Origin: Zymoseptoria tritici IPO323
Taxonomy: Eukaryota > Ascomycota > Dothideomycetes > Mycosphaerellales > Mycosphaerellaceae
Assembly (NCBI RefSeq): GCF_000219625.1
Contig: NC_018216.1
Location: forward strand, 1,240,001 to 1,304,000
Reading direction: 5' to 3'
Length of the DNA stretch: 64,000 bases
In this document: one piece after another, positions 9,668-18,234 of the stretch
Layout of the letters: each line of letters opens with the position of its first letter
Numbering within the stretch: position 1 is the first letter of the stretch
Program-made: the position numbers and the translations under genes
The notes under the pieces: model-generated
The model's database searches: none
What the model was told of the DNA's origin: nothing
What the model saw: the letters and a program-made list of their open reading frames with translations, nothing else

Positions 9668-12600
9668 CCGCTCAAACATGGTACTCTTCTCAACATCACT
9701 CGCCGTACTCTTGATACTTGCCGCCGAGCTCTCCGCCACAACCGGCTCCACGACCAATGGCTTGTCGGTGATGACCGCTACCTTCTCGCCTTGATCCGCC
9801 TTATTGCCCTCGCCCGCATCTGCTTCTGCCACATCCAGCAGATCTCGACCGTGATCCTCCCCGTCATCTTCATCATCGTCCTCTGTTCCGCGAGTACTCG
9901 CGCCACGATCAAGTTCCTTCTGTGCCTCGTCCATGCGCCTCTTGACCTCCGCCGCGACACGCATACCATCCGTGACGATATTATCGAGCATACCGCGCAG
10001 GCCTTTGCCTGGAGCGACGACACCTGCCGCAGGACCGCCTGGAGAAATGATGCGCATCGGAGAAGAGTTCGGTGGAGCGTTGTGAAGGTTGAGGAAAGAT
10101 GGGGACGTGAGGGTCGAGGATGGTAGAGGCGCGTCCGCGAGGTGGAAGCTGTTAGCGAATCCAGAATCGAAGAACGCTTCTAGCGTTTCATCGGCGAGGA
10201 CTAGCATGCGGAAGGTGGGTAGTGTAATGTGGAGGGGACTTGACGGATCAAGCGCGATGTTTGCTGAGACATTCCTGGACTGGGTCTGACCAAAAGCGTT
10301 GGTGGAGGGCCGTCCGAGGAGAGAATTATCGTGAGGTGATGTGGAGCTGTGTGAGAGAGGATGGTCCTCGTCGCTGACTGGCTCGGGCATCGTGACGTCG
10401 TCGTCAAAATCGAGAAGGTTGTCGTCCTTGGAGTCGCCGACGGCAAGTTTGCTGACTTGCTCAGCTCCAGCGTCGACGTTTTCGGTCGCCTGGCTATCCG
10501 GGTCGGCGTACTCAAAGCATCTTCTTATAAATGCTGAGACAGCGGAGAGGAATTGCTCATCTCGTGATATCGGTATGCCATCTGGTCCTTTCTCTTCTAT
10601 GCTGCTCATTGGACTGCCGAGAACACCTCTCCTCGAGAGGAACAAAAGCGCTTCCGAAATTCGAAGCATGCCTTCTCGATCTACCTTGCCGTCGTTGTCA
10701 TCGTCGTACAGATCAAAGAAGTAGGAGATGTTGCTCATGATATCGCGGTTCCCCTTGATCGGCGCAAGACCGTACACAACGTTCTGCAAGCTTAGCGCAC
10801 CATTGTTGTCAAGATCCCAGCTCCTGAATAGTCGCTGTAAGAACTCATGATCTGCTGGTTCGGGACCAGAGCCCCAAGGTGACATGTTGATTGATTTGCT
10901 TCGCAGGGTATTGCTGAAGTAGCCATTGTTCGGCTTGTCCTCCTTCGTGGGCGATGTCGGCGAGTCGGTCACGGCCCATTTTGTGACGCCTGCGAGGAAT
11001 TCTCTAAATGCATCGTAGTCCATGAGAGTTGCGCTGGGACCAAGGCCGACTCGTCCGATTTCAGGAGCGTTGCCAGGTACGCCGGTAACTATCTCGGAAG
11101 CCCTCTGCTTAGCGATCTTCTGGCGACGATCCGTCTCCGACTGGATCATCTGTGCTCTTTGCTGACGCTCATACAGAATGCTGTAGAAGCGATCGTACAG
11201 GAACCCAAGGTCATTCGTAGAGAGCTTCTTGCTCTCTGGCCCGAGATTGCGTATCGAGGTTCGCTTGGCAAAAGATTCAATGTTTTCTAGCACCGCAGAT
11301 TTGTGCTTTGAACGCTGTTCGGAAATGGTGTGCTGGGTAATGCCTTCGAACTCTTTGAATGCAACGACCATCAAGGCTTGGAAGTTGGTGATCGCGCGGT
11401 GTTTTGGATTTTCCGACTTCGGGTGTGCTGATTCTCCCAATCGAGCAAAGTATGACTTCAGGACTGAGATGAATGTACCATCATCTGTCGCATCCAGCAA
11501 CTCCTCGCCATTTATTCGAAGGATAGCAAGCCCGACCTGGAACAGAACCTTGGGTCCTTCCAGAAAGAAGACATCGAGAACTCTGAAGGCAAATATCAAA
11601 GGCATGCTGTTGATATACAGCGACAGAAACCATGGTAATGATACGACGGAAAGCTGGACGTCGTTCTTAACCAGATGATCCCAGATGATCGGCATCGTCT
11701 TCTCCACCAAGCTTTCGAAAACCCGCTGGTCCAGCAGTGTCCCGTACATCGTGGTCGAGTAATAGCCAGGTAGAAGCTGATCGCATAGTATTGATAGCAC
11801 GTAGAATGCCTGCGATTCGGAAAGGTAGATCAGGAGCGCGGCCACCACAATGTTCATCGCCTGGCAGTATCCAACCTCCTCATTCGTCCAGCTGTATGCG
11901 GTCAAAACCCTGCGTAGCCTGCCAATGCCCTCTTCGCTCTGAAAACCGGCGTACTCCGGAAGACTGCGATTGAGATCCTTTTCGATCTCGTCAATGGCCA
12001 GCGACCCCTGTCCTTCGAATTTGGCCAGCGTTTCTTGATATAGCTTCGGCTTGTGCAGTCGCAAGAAGAACGAGCCAGATGTCAACTCCCAGATTTCTCC
12101 TCGCAGCAGGTTTGGTAGTCCCACTCGTATCAACCGATGGAAATCTGCCTGCCGCACGAGCGTCGTATTTCGGCCGTTCTCAATCATGTACTCGTGCCAT
12201 AACCTCATCTTGCTCTTGTCTCGCAGCTTCCTCGTGTTACCTGGATACTTGAATATGCTCCCCAGACCAGTATCCGGTGCCTTCCTCGGCGTCCCATCAG
12301 GCATGTCCGGCTTCTCGTCGCTTTCGAAATCTCCGCAGAGGAAGAACTCAGAGTAGCACTCCTGCGCTACGGTACGCATGTTGTCCACCTCCTTGATCCC
12401 CTGCCTCAGCCCTCTCTTCAATCCGTCACAAAAGCGCTCGCATTGCTGTCTGCTGCCTTCAAGCTGGATCGTTAGCTTGGGCGGTGCTGGCGCCCCTGGC
12501 TTGTCCTCGGTGCCGGCGTCAAAGCCATTCCAGGTCGTTATCGACAGCGCGAACATGTAACTCTGGGTATGTAGCCTCTCCACCCGCCGTACCGCACAGA

Positions 12601-13021
12601 GAGGTAATGTGAATCCATTGCCAGCGGGTCCCGTGCCATGTGTCCTGCCAGTAAACGTACTGCTAGCGCTCGTGCTCGCGGTGCTGACGAACGACGTCTG
12701 AACTGTAGAGAAGCACAGGAACTGCTCGCTCAAGTGCAATTGTCCGACATAGTGTGTCCCTCGTTCCCGATCCCAATTGCCCTTGTCCCAACTCCTAGGC
12801 CCATTTGGCTTGCTCCCGCTCTCCTTCTTCCTGCCAGGGAGGGTGAGCTCCGCGGTGATCTCGTAAAGCGGACTCTGGCTGTCTGGAAGTCGGAACTGGT
12901 GTCTGAATAGTTGTGCTTTCGATGGTCGACCTGAAGCCGAGATTCCCAAGGGGCCAGGGAGCACGCTGGGATCGATCTGCTGGACGAGGTTCGATGCCTT
13001 TTGCACGAGCTGGGCGAACAT
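9665..13021 (-). CDS. TBC-domain Rab GTPase-activating protein with EF-hands (Gyp2/Mdr1-like)
   Basis: Single exon, 1118 aa, ATG at 13021. Residues ~35-210 form a GRAM-like lipid/membrane module (GTHYVGQLHLSEQFLCFST). The TBC domain is at ~300-515 and keeps both catalytic fingers: the Arg finger in IEKDLNRSLPE and the Gln finger in GYCQAMN. Two EF-hand loops follow at ~730-800: DLDNNGALS and DDDNDGKVD. The C-terminal ~300 residues are acidic and disordered. This order (GRAM, TBC, EF-hand) matches yeast Gyp2/Mdr1 and animal TBC1D8/9. Such proteins stimulate GTP hydrolysis on Rab proteins of Golgi and endosomal recycling. Exact Rab specificity cannot be read from sequence. Confidence 0.93.
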   Translation of the reverse strand: MFAQLVQKASNLVQQIDPSVLPGPLGISASGRPSKAQLFRHQFRLPDSQSPLYEITAELTLPGRKKESGSKPNGPRSWDKGNWDRERGTHYVGQLHLSEQFLCFSTVQTSFVSTASTSASSTFTGRTHGTGPAGNGFTLPLCAVRRVERLHTQSYMFALSITTWNGFDAGTEDKPGAPAPPKLTIQLEGSRQQCERFCDGLKRGLRQGIKEVDNMRTVAQECYSEFFLCGDFESDEKPDMPDGTPRKAPDTGLGSIFKYPGNTRKLRDKSKMRLWHEYMIENGRNTTLVRQADFHRLIRVGLPNLLRGEIWELTSGSFFLRLHKPKLYQETLAKFEGQGSLAIDEIEKDLNRSLPEYAGFQSEEGIGRLRRVLTAYSWTNEEVGYCQAMNIVVAALLIYLSESQAFYVLSILCDQLLPGYYSTTMYGTLLDQRVFESLVEKTMPIIWDHLVKNDVQLSVVSLPWFLSLYINSMPLIFAFRVLDVFFLEGPKVLFQVGLAILRINGEELLDATDDGTFISVLKSYFARLGESAHPKSENPKHRAITNFQALMVVAFKEFEGITQHTISEQRSKHKSAVLENIESFAKRTSIRNLGPESKKLSTNDLGFLYDRFYSILYERQQRAQMIQSETDRRQKIAKQRASEIVTGVPGNAPEIGRVGLGPSATLMDYDAFREFLAGVTKWAVTDSPTSPTKEDKPNNGYFSNTLRSKSINMSPWGSGPEPADHEFLQRLFRSWDLDNNGALSLQNVVYGLAPIKGNRDIMSNISYFFDLYDDDNDGKVDREGMLRISEALLFLSRRGVLGSPMSSIEEKGPDGIPISRDEQFLSAVSAFIRRCFEYADPDSQATENVDAGAEQVSKLAVGDSKDDNLLDFDDDVTMPEPVSDEDHPLSHSSTSPHDNSLLGRPSTNAFGQTQSRNVSANIALDPSSPLHITLPTFRMLVLADETLEAFFDSGFANSFHLADAPLPSSTLTSPSFLNLHNAPPNSSPMRIISPGGPAAGVVAPGKGLRGMLDNIVTDGMRVAAEVKRRMDEAQKELDRGASTRGTEDDDEDDGEDHGRDLLDVAEADAGEGNKADQGEKVAVITDKPLVVEPVVAESSAASIKSTASDVEKSTMFER

Positions 13022-13579
13022 GCTGGGCTGGGGATTCCGGGGTCAATCGATGGACGATTGCGAAGTCATATCGTTCAGTCACCAGTCATCGGCTATGTCA
13101 TCTTTGTTGAAGAGAGTTTATTGGTTTTGTAGAGAGAGTTTGTGTTGTTTCAGGACGGCTACGCGTGGAGGAGCTAGTTCTACAGCACATCAGCGCGCTT
13201 GGCACGACGTCGTTGGCATTGCCAAAGAGCTGTACAGAATGATCTTCCGGCTCTTTCGGGACTTGAACAATGCGTCGTCAGCAAGGAAGAATGTCCATTC
13301 AATATATTCAACCGGATCACTGCTTCTCCAAGCTGACAGATGATGAATGAGTGTTTGCCCGGAAACAATCCACAAGATCGATTAGGATGCGCATTACCGC
13401 CATTACAGCAAGGGTATAGAGCTACAAGCAGCGATTCCAAACATTCCAACGCCATATCGCAAGAATTCATACTCGCTAAAAACACGACTCGTACAACGTC
13501 ACCGATATATCGCAGCGGTCGAGTACTCAACGATGCCATGCGACATCTTGGTACCCATGGCCGCAGGTCCACCGTCCTC
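13022..13579. other. Intergenic, no gene seen
   Basis: 558 bp between the TBC-gene start and the stop of the MARVEL-like gene. Only short open frames without coding character are present. Confidence 0.4.
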
Positions 13580-14117
13580 CTAGGCTTTGGCGCGACCAGT
13601 GTGCAGTGTCCGGCCACTGCGATGCAGGAAGAATACCACGGTACCCCAAACCGCAGTGATCAACCATAACAGCATGTTGGTCAGATCCACCCAGACAGCG
13701 TTCTTCATTCTTTGGAGGCCGTGCTGCTCCGGGGTTGGCTTTTCTCCGATGTACATGTTGCCGAAGAGACCAAAGAGGGCAGTCCAGAGGATACTGTGAT
13801 TGTGATCAGTCCGAGCCACTCGCTCTGCCATACAATTTTGCAGCTCACAAGAGTATCCAGTCCCAGGGGAACAGCTTTTGGCTCGGTATGAAGAAAAGAC
13901 CAGCGTATAGAAGGATGGTGATAGCAGAGAGTCCAGCCACGACTTCCGCAAATACCCATTTGCCATCGGCATGGTCGGCCCTCTGAAGGTCCACGCCGTA
14001 AAGACCCGCAACAGTGAGCGCCAGCACGAATTGAAAGAAGCGAAGCACAAGGCGTACGACACCTCCAATCACACCTCCCGAACCATCACGGTTGATAGCT
14101 TTGTCGAGTATGGCCAT
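13580..14117 (-). CDS. MARVEL-like four-TM membrane protein
   Basis: Model: complement(join(13580..13793,13849..14117)), 160 aa; the 55-nt intron has a GTGAGC donor and CAG acceptor and restores WDWILFILWTALFGLFGNMY. Four hydrophobic segments are visible at roughly residues 18-38 (VVRLVLRFFQFVLALTVAGL), 55-75, 88-105 and 130-148 (MLLWLITAVWGTVVFFLH). Between TM3 and TM4 is an extracellular or lumenal-type loop, and the tail is basic. The pattern fits the fungal MARVEL/Nce102-like family that sits at the plasma membrane or eisosomes. No enzymatic motif is present. The family is known from membrane-organising proteins; the specific role here is inferred. Confidence 0.85.
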
Positions 14118-14884
14118 GGCGTCGTGTCTGCTTTGGAAGTTTTTGTCGACGGGTGGCCTGGTCGCAAAATCGTCCGCGAAACTTTGTGTTTTTATGCAAA
14201 TGCGGCGCGATCTCTATTGCGGCTTGAAGATGCTGCGAAGGGAGCAAATCGTGGTAAATGCGACTGATTAAAGATCAAACGTCAGATACAGCCGTGTGCG
14301 GGGAGCCTTGTGTGCCAGACACGAGTAACGGATGATGTTGTAGTGAGTTTGCTCGCAAAACAGACAGAAGCAGCAAATGCAGAACAGGATAGAGAAAGTG
14401 AAATCTGGTTGTCGGGGTCGCGACTTCGAGGAATGTTGACGCACCTGTATATACAGCGGGTCAGATCGTTGATGCCACTCGGGTTCACAGCTGGCGACAA
14501 CGGCGGGTCGCGACGACGCAGTGTTTTCGTGGAGGGAAAGATCGCTGTGTCAGAGTGGAAGTCGGGAACGGGCTTTCGTATCGCGAGGAGACAAAAGTTC
14601 CATTCATCTCACGCGCCCTGGTAGAGTTGAGACGTCAACGTGCAGCGGCTCGGCTCGCTGGTTTCATTTGCGACTTGGATGTCTCGTTTCTTTCGCACAT
14701 GACTGATCTGTGCTCGTCCGGCGGCTACAAACCCAAGATTTGCAAGAAAGGCATCCAAGAGCTTTCTGCTTGGCCAGTCTTCCTGCCTCGAAACGTGGCC
14801 GAGTCTGATACGACAGCCGTGAGAAGTGTCGTGGAAATGGAGTTGTTCTGGACGAGAGTTCGCGACCGAGTGACAGCGGAGAAG
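14118..14884. other. Gene-free flank of the repeat island
   Basis: 767 bp upstream of the MARVEL-like gene start, up to the duplicated repeat. Only short unconvincing open frames; no RNA gene recognised. Confidence 0.45.
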
Positions 14885-15263
14885 ACGAGGGAGATACGTA
14901 TTTTGGAATCCGAATAGGCTGCCCCCAGCGCTAAATCCCTCGACTCGGGGACTAATTTGAATAGATTTGAGCACAGTATTAAACGGGACATTAAACGGGA
15001 CATTGAACGGGACATTAAACGGGACATTAAACGGGACATTAAACGGAATCTCGTAGGGTAACCCTAACGTTCTGACCCTGCCGTTCTAGCTTGTGACCCT
15101 GCCGTTGCTACTTGTGTAAAAGTAAGATACGCCCGGCGGTATATAGTGTACGCGTGAATGCAGCGCTAAGCCACTTGTAAATTTAAGCGACTAATTAGAC
15201 GCGAGTAGCGGCCAAACTAGTTTTTGGCTAACTACCTGCAACTTTATATTGCGCTGCGCGCAA
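14885..15263. repeat. Direct tandem repeat, copy 1 (~379 bp)
   Basis: Starts ACGAGGGAGATACG and ends TATTGCGCTGCGCGCAA, running directly into copy 2. It contains a 12-bp minisatellite (six units) and a telomere-like AACCCTAA. Against copy 2 there are 12 substitutions outside the minisatellite, all CpA/TpG versus TpA transitions. Seven of the TpA forms are in this copy. No gene is recognisable inside. It may be a fragment of a dispersed element. Confidence 0.9.
14978..15049. repeat. 12-bp minisatellite, six units (copy 1)
   Basis: Unit ATTAAACGGGAC; unit 3 has G for A at position 4 and unit 6 ends AAT. Two units more than in copy 2, which accounts for the 24-bp length difference between copies. 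Confidence 0.9.
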
Positions 15264-15617
15264 CGAGGGAGATACGTATTTTGGAATCCGAATAGGCTGC
15301 CCCTAGCGCCAAATCCCTCGACTCGGGGACTAATTTGAATAGATTTAAGCACAGTATTAAACGGGACATTAAACGGGACATTAAACAGGACATTAAACGG
15401 AATCTCGTAGGGTGACCCTAACGTTCTAACCCTGCCGTTCTAGCTTGTAACCCTGCCGTTGCTGCTTGTGTAAAAGTAAGATACGCCCGGCGGTATATAG
15501 TGTACGCGTGAATGCAGCGCTAAGCTACTTGTAAATTTAAGCGACTAATCAGACGCGAGTAGCGGCCAAACCAGTTTTTGGCTGACCACCTGCAACTTTA
15601 TATTGCGCTGCGCGCAA
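15263..15617. repeat. Direct tandem repeat, copy 2 (~355 bp)
   Basis: Same boundaries as copy 1 and head-to-tail with it. Five of the twelve TpA-type differences lie in this copy, so both copies have been hit. This pattern is expected of RIP, not of ordinary drift. Confidence 0.9.
15355..15402. repeat. 12-bp minisatellite, four units (copy 2)
   Basis: Same ATTAAACGGGAC unit as in copy 1. The third unit has one CG-to-CA change. Confidence 0.88.
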
Positions 15618-16049
15618 TAAGACCCCGATCAGTATCAGACTAGGGAACCTTGCGCAGGCGGACTGTCGATTACCAAATCATCCTCCGAGAACTATTCCCG
15701 TGAGAGGGTCTTAATCGTGACGGTGACCTCTGAACTGCCGCTGGCAGGCGGATCGTTGTCCGAGAATTACCATCTGGCAGGAAGATCTTTAGCCCTCCGT
15801 GAGTCCATGACAAACGTGCCTTACAACTCAATGACCCTTCACGATCGCTGGGAATCTGTATTGTATTGGCATTTCCACGTATGAAGAAGTTTTTGGTCAA
15901 CCTGCTGTGTCAACTTGCTCTAGTGCAGCCTTTCTGTAGATCTTTTGAGTTTCGACAGCCAAGCCTTTCATGCATGGATCGCCAGACAGAGACCAAAATT
16001 TCTCCATGAACGACAACATCTCCCAATGCGAGACCAGATCATCGCCAAA
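15618..16049. other. Intergenic, promoter side of the Tpa1/Ofd1 gene
   Basis: 432 bp with no gene seen. The frame of the downstream gene is open from about 15945 but has no ATG before 16026. Confidence 0.4.
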
Positions 16050-17930
16050 ATGAAGAGAAAGGCAGCAGAGACCGACGCTGGCGCCAAAGGTAATGGGAAG
16101 AAGAGAGCAGTAGAAGTCAGCAACGTCCAGGATCGATTCCGTGAAGGACTTTTCAAGCCGGAAACAGTCGATGCCTATACCAACGAATACGCAAAGTCGA
16201 GTCCATACAAGCACGCCGTGGTGTCAGACCTCATCAACGATGAACTCTTACGATCAGTCCGCAGTGAGATCGTGAACAGCATTCACTTCACGCCCAAGGA
16301 GACCGACATCTACAAGATTCACCAATCTGGAGATCTGGCCAACCTCGATGGCCTACCAGCGGAGGCACTACAGAAGCTGCCTTCACTTCTGAAGCTAAGA
16401 GATGCCATGTACGGCAAAGAGTTCCGAGAATGGATATCTCATGTCTCTGGTGCCGGTGCGGTTTCCGGCAAGAAGACTGACATGGCCGTCAATCTCTATG
16501 TCCCGGGCTGCCATTTACTCTGCCACGACGATGTCATCGGGAGTCGACGCGTGAGCTACATTCTCTATCTCACAGATCCGGACATCCCTTGGCAAGCAGA
16601 GTGGGGTGGTGCACTGCGTCTGTATCCTACAGATGAAGTGAAGGATGATAGCGGGAAGACCTTCAAACTGCCACAGTCTTCGTGGAACAAGGTGATACCT
16701 CCAGCATGGAATCAACTCTCATTCTTTGCAGTGCAGCCGGGCGAGAGCTTCCACGATGTTGAGGAAGTGTACAAGCGAGCAAGTGGCGAGAGCGAGCAGG
16801 ATGGTGGAAGATTTCGCATGGCGATCAGTGGCTGGTTCCATATTCCCCAGGAGGGCGAGGATGGATATGAGCCAGGTCTGGAAGAGAGGCTGGCGGAGAA
16901 AAGCTCTCTTCAGCAACTTCAGGGCAAGGCCGACGAAGTCGATGAACCACAACAGCAGTGGATCGCACCCACTGAACCTAAGGCAAGCTCAGAAGACGAG
17001 GAGGTCGAACTCACGCCAGAGGATCTACAGTTCCTGATCAAGTACATCACGCCAAATTATCTCACTCCGGACACAGTTGAAGAGTTGACAGAGCTCTTCA
17101 CCGAGGAGTCCATCTTGCAATTGACCAACTTCCTCAGCGACAAATTTTCCAAGAAGCTGAAGGAGTGGTTCGATCAAAATCAGGGAGACGACCTTTCATT
17201 CGCAACATCAAGACCTCCCCACAAGCATCGATATCAGTACCTTCAGGCGCAACCCGGCTCAGTCGAAGGTAGCGGGCCCAATGCTTCTCCGTTGAGGCAA
17301 GTTCTAGATGAGCTTCTTCCTAGTATGCCATTCCGGAAGTGGTTGTCTGTGCTCACTGGTCTGACGTTGAAGCGCTCTTCTATCATGGCTCGACGATTCC
17401 GGAGGAGTCTGGACTACCAACTTGCGCAGGGATACGAAGGTGAAGATCCGCAGCTGGAATACACTCTTTGTATCACACCTACGGTTGGGTGGGGTGGTGA
17501 AGAGGAGAGCGCTGCAGAAGAGGGCGAGACGATCGGCAAGACCAAAAAGGCCGACAACGACGAAGAGGACAACGCAGGTGGCTATGAACTCTACATGGCT
17601 GGCGACGACCCGGACGATGACGAAGATGGCTCAGATGATGGCGTGAACATTCCAGCGAACGTGCAGTCACACACAGGAGCCGGACAGCGTCGACCTGCGA
17701 AGAGAAAGAAGGCCGACCCAGCAATCTACCAGGCGGCGGGAGAAGACGAGGATGATGGCATTCTGTTCAGCAACGCGGCGAGCTGGAATACCATGAGCTT
17801 CGTGCTGAGAGATAGAGGCACGTTGAAGTTCGTCAAGTATGTTTCGAAGGCGGCTCCGGGTGATCGGTATGACATTACTGGTTGTGTGGAGGTCGAACCG
17901 GAGGACGACGATGATGAAGATGACGAGTAG
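16050..17930 (+). CDS. TPA1: Prolyl dihydroxylase Tpa1/Ofd1 (2-oxoglutarate/Fe(II) oxygenase)
   Basis: Single exon, 626 aa from the ATG at 16050 (MKRKAAETDAG); an in-frame ATG at 16026 would add 8 residues. The N-terminal double-stranded beta-helix domain carries the iron-binding HxD in LLCHDDVIGSRRVSYILYL, the distal His in GESFHDVEEV and the 2-oxoglutarate Arg in GRFRMAISGWFH. A second, non-catalytic DSBH-like domain fills the C-terminal half, interrupted by acidic low-complexity stretches, and the protein ends in a poly-Asp/Glu tail. Family members hydroxylate a proline of ribosomal protein uS12 (Rps23), affecting translation termination. In fission yeast Ofd1 also controls oxygen-dependent degradation of SREBP. 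Length and domain order agree with the family. Confidence 0.93.
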   Translation: MKRKAAETDAGAKGNGKKRAVEVSNVQDRFREGLFKPETVDAYTNEYAKSSPYKHAVVSDLINDELLRSVRSEIVNSIHFTPKETDIYKIHQSGDLANLDGLPAEALQKLPSLLKLRDAMYGKEFREWISHVSGAGAVSGKKTDMAVNLYVPGCHLLCHDDVIGSRRVSYILYLTDPDIPWQAEWGGALRLYPTDEVKDDSGKTFKLPQSSWNKVIPPAWNQLSFFAVQPGESFHDVEEVYKRASGESEQDGGRFRMAISGWFHIPQEGEDGYEPGLEERLAEKSSLQQLQGKADEVDEPQQQWIAPTEPKASSEDEEVELTPEDLQFLIKYITPNYLTPDTVEELTELFTEESILQLTNFLSDKFSKKLKEWFDQNQGDDLSFATSRPPHKHRYQYLQAQPGSVEGSGPNASPLRQVLDELLPSMPFRKWLSVLTGLTLKRSSIMARRFRRSLDYQLAQGYEGEDPQLEYTLCITPTVGWGGEEESAAEEGETIGKTKKADNDEEDNAGGYELYMAGDDPDDDEDGSDDGVNIPANVQSHTGAGQRRPAKRKKADPAIYQAAGEDEDDGILFSNAASWNTMSFVLRDRGTLKFVKYVSKAAPGDRYDITGCVEVEPEDDDDEDDE

Positions 17931-18234
17931 GATGTATTGGGACGTGTAGAGATAGTGTAGCAATAGAAGACGATGTGTCTCTCAGCACCTCAACTCTCAT
18001 CTGACAGGGACGACATCTTGCGGCGGGGATTCGGAGCTCTTCTTTGCCGCAGACGAGCGCGAGCATTCACCTTCAGACCTGTGTCACTTCATGTGCTATG
18101 CGTGGAAATGACAGTAAATGCAGAGAGACCAACGCTAATACGCTTGTAAATGTCGCTCGCACTGCATGCCTCCATCCCATGCCCTGTTTGTCAAGGGAAC
18201 GCCACATAGGGAATCAAACTTTCAATCCTCCATC
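17931..18234. other. Convergent 3' intergenic region
   Basis: 304 bp between two stop codons; no feature seen beyond presumed 3' UTRs. Confidence 0.4.

Noticed and set aside
13180..13617. 145-codon minus-strand frame near the MARVEL-like gene
   Set aside because: No recognisable domain, no good start, and it overlaps the true last exon.
14725..15039. Minus-strand frame with repeated Met-Ser-Arg-Leu units
   Set aside because: The pattern is simply the 12-bp minisatellite read in frame; the repeat carries no other coding signal.
14885..15617. Long terminal repeats or terminal inverted repeats of a transposon
   Set aside because: The units are head-to-tail without internal genes, and I saw no terminal inverted repeats or target-site duplication.
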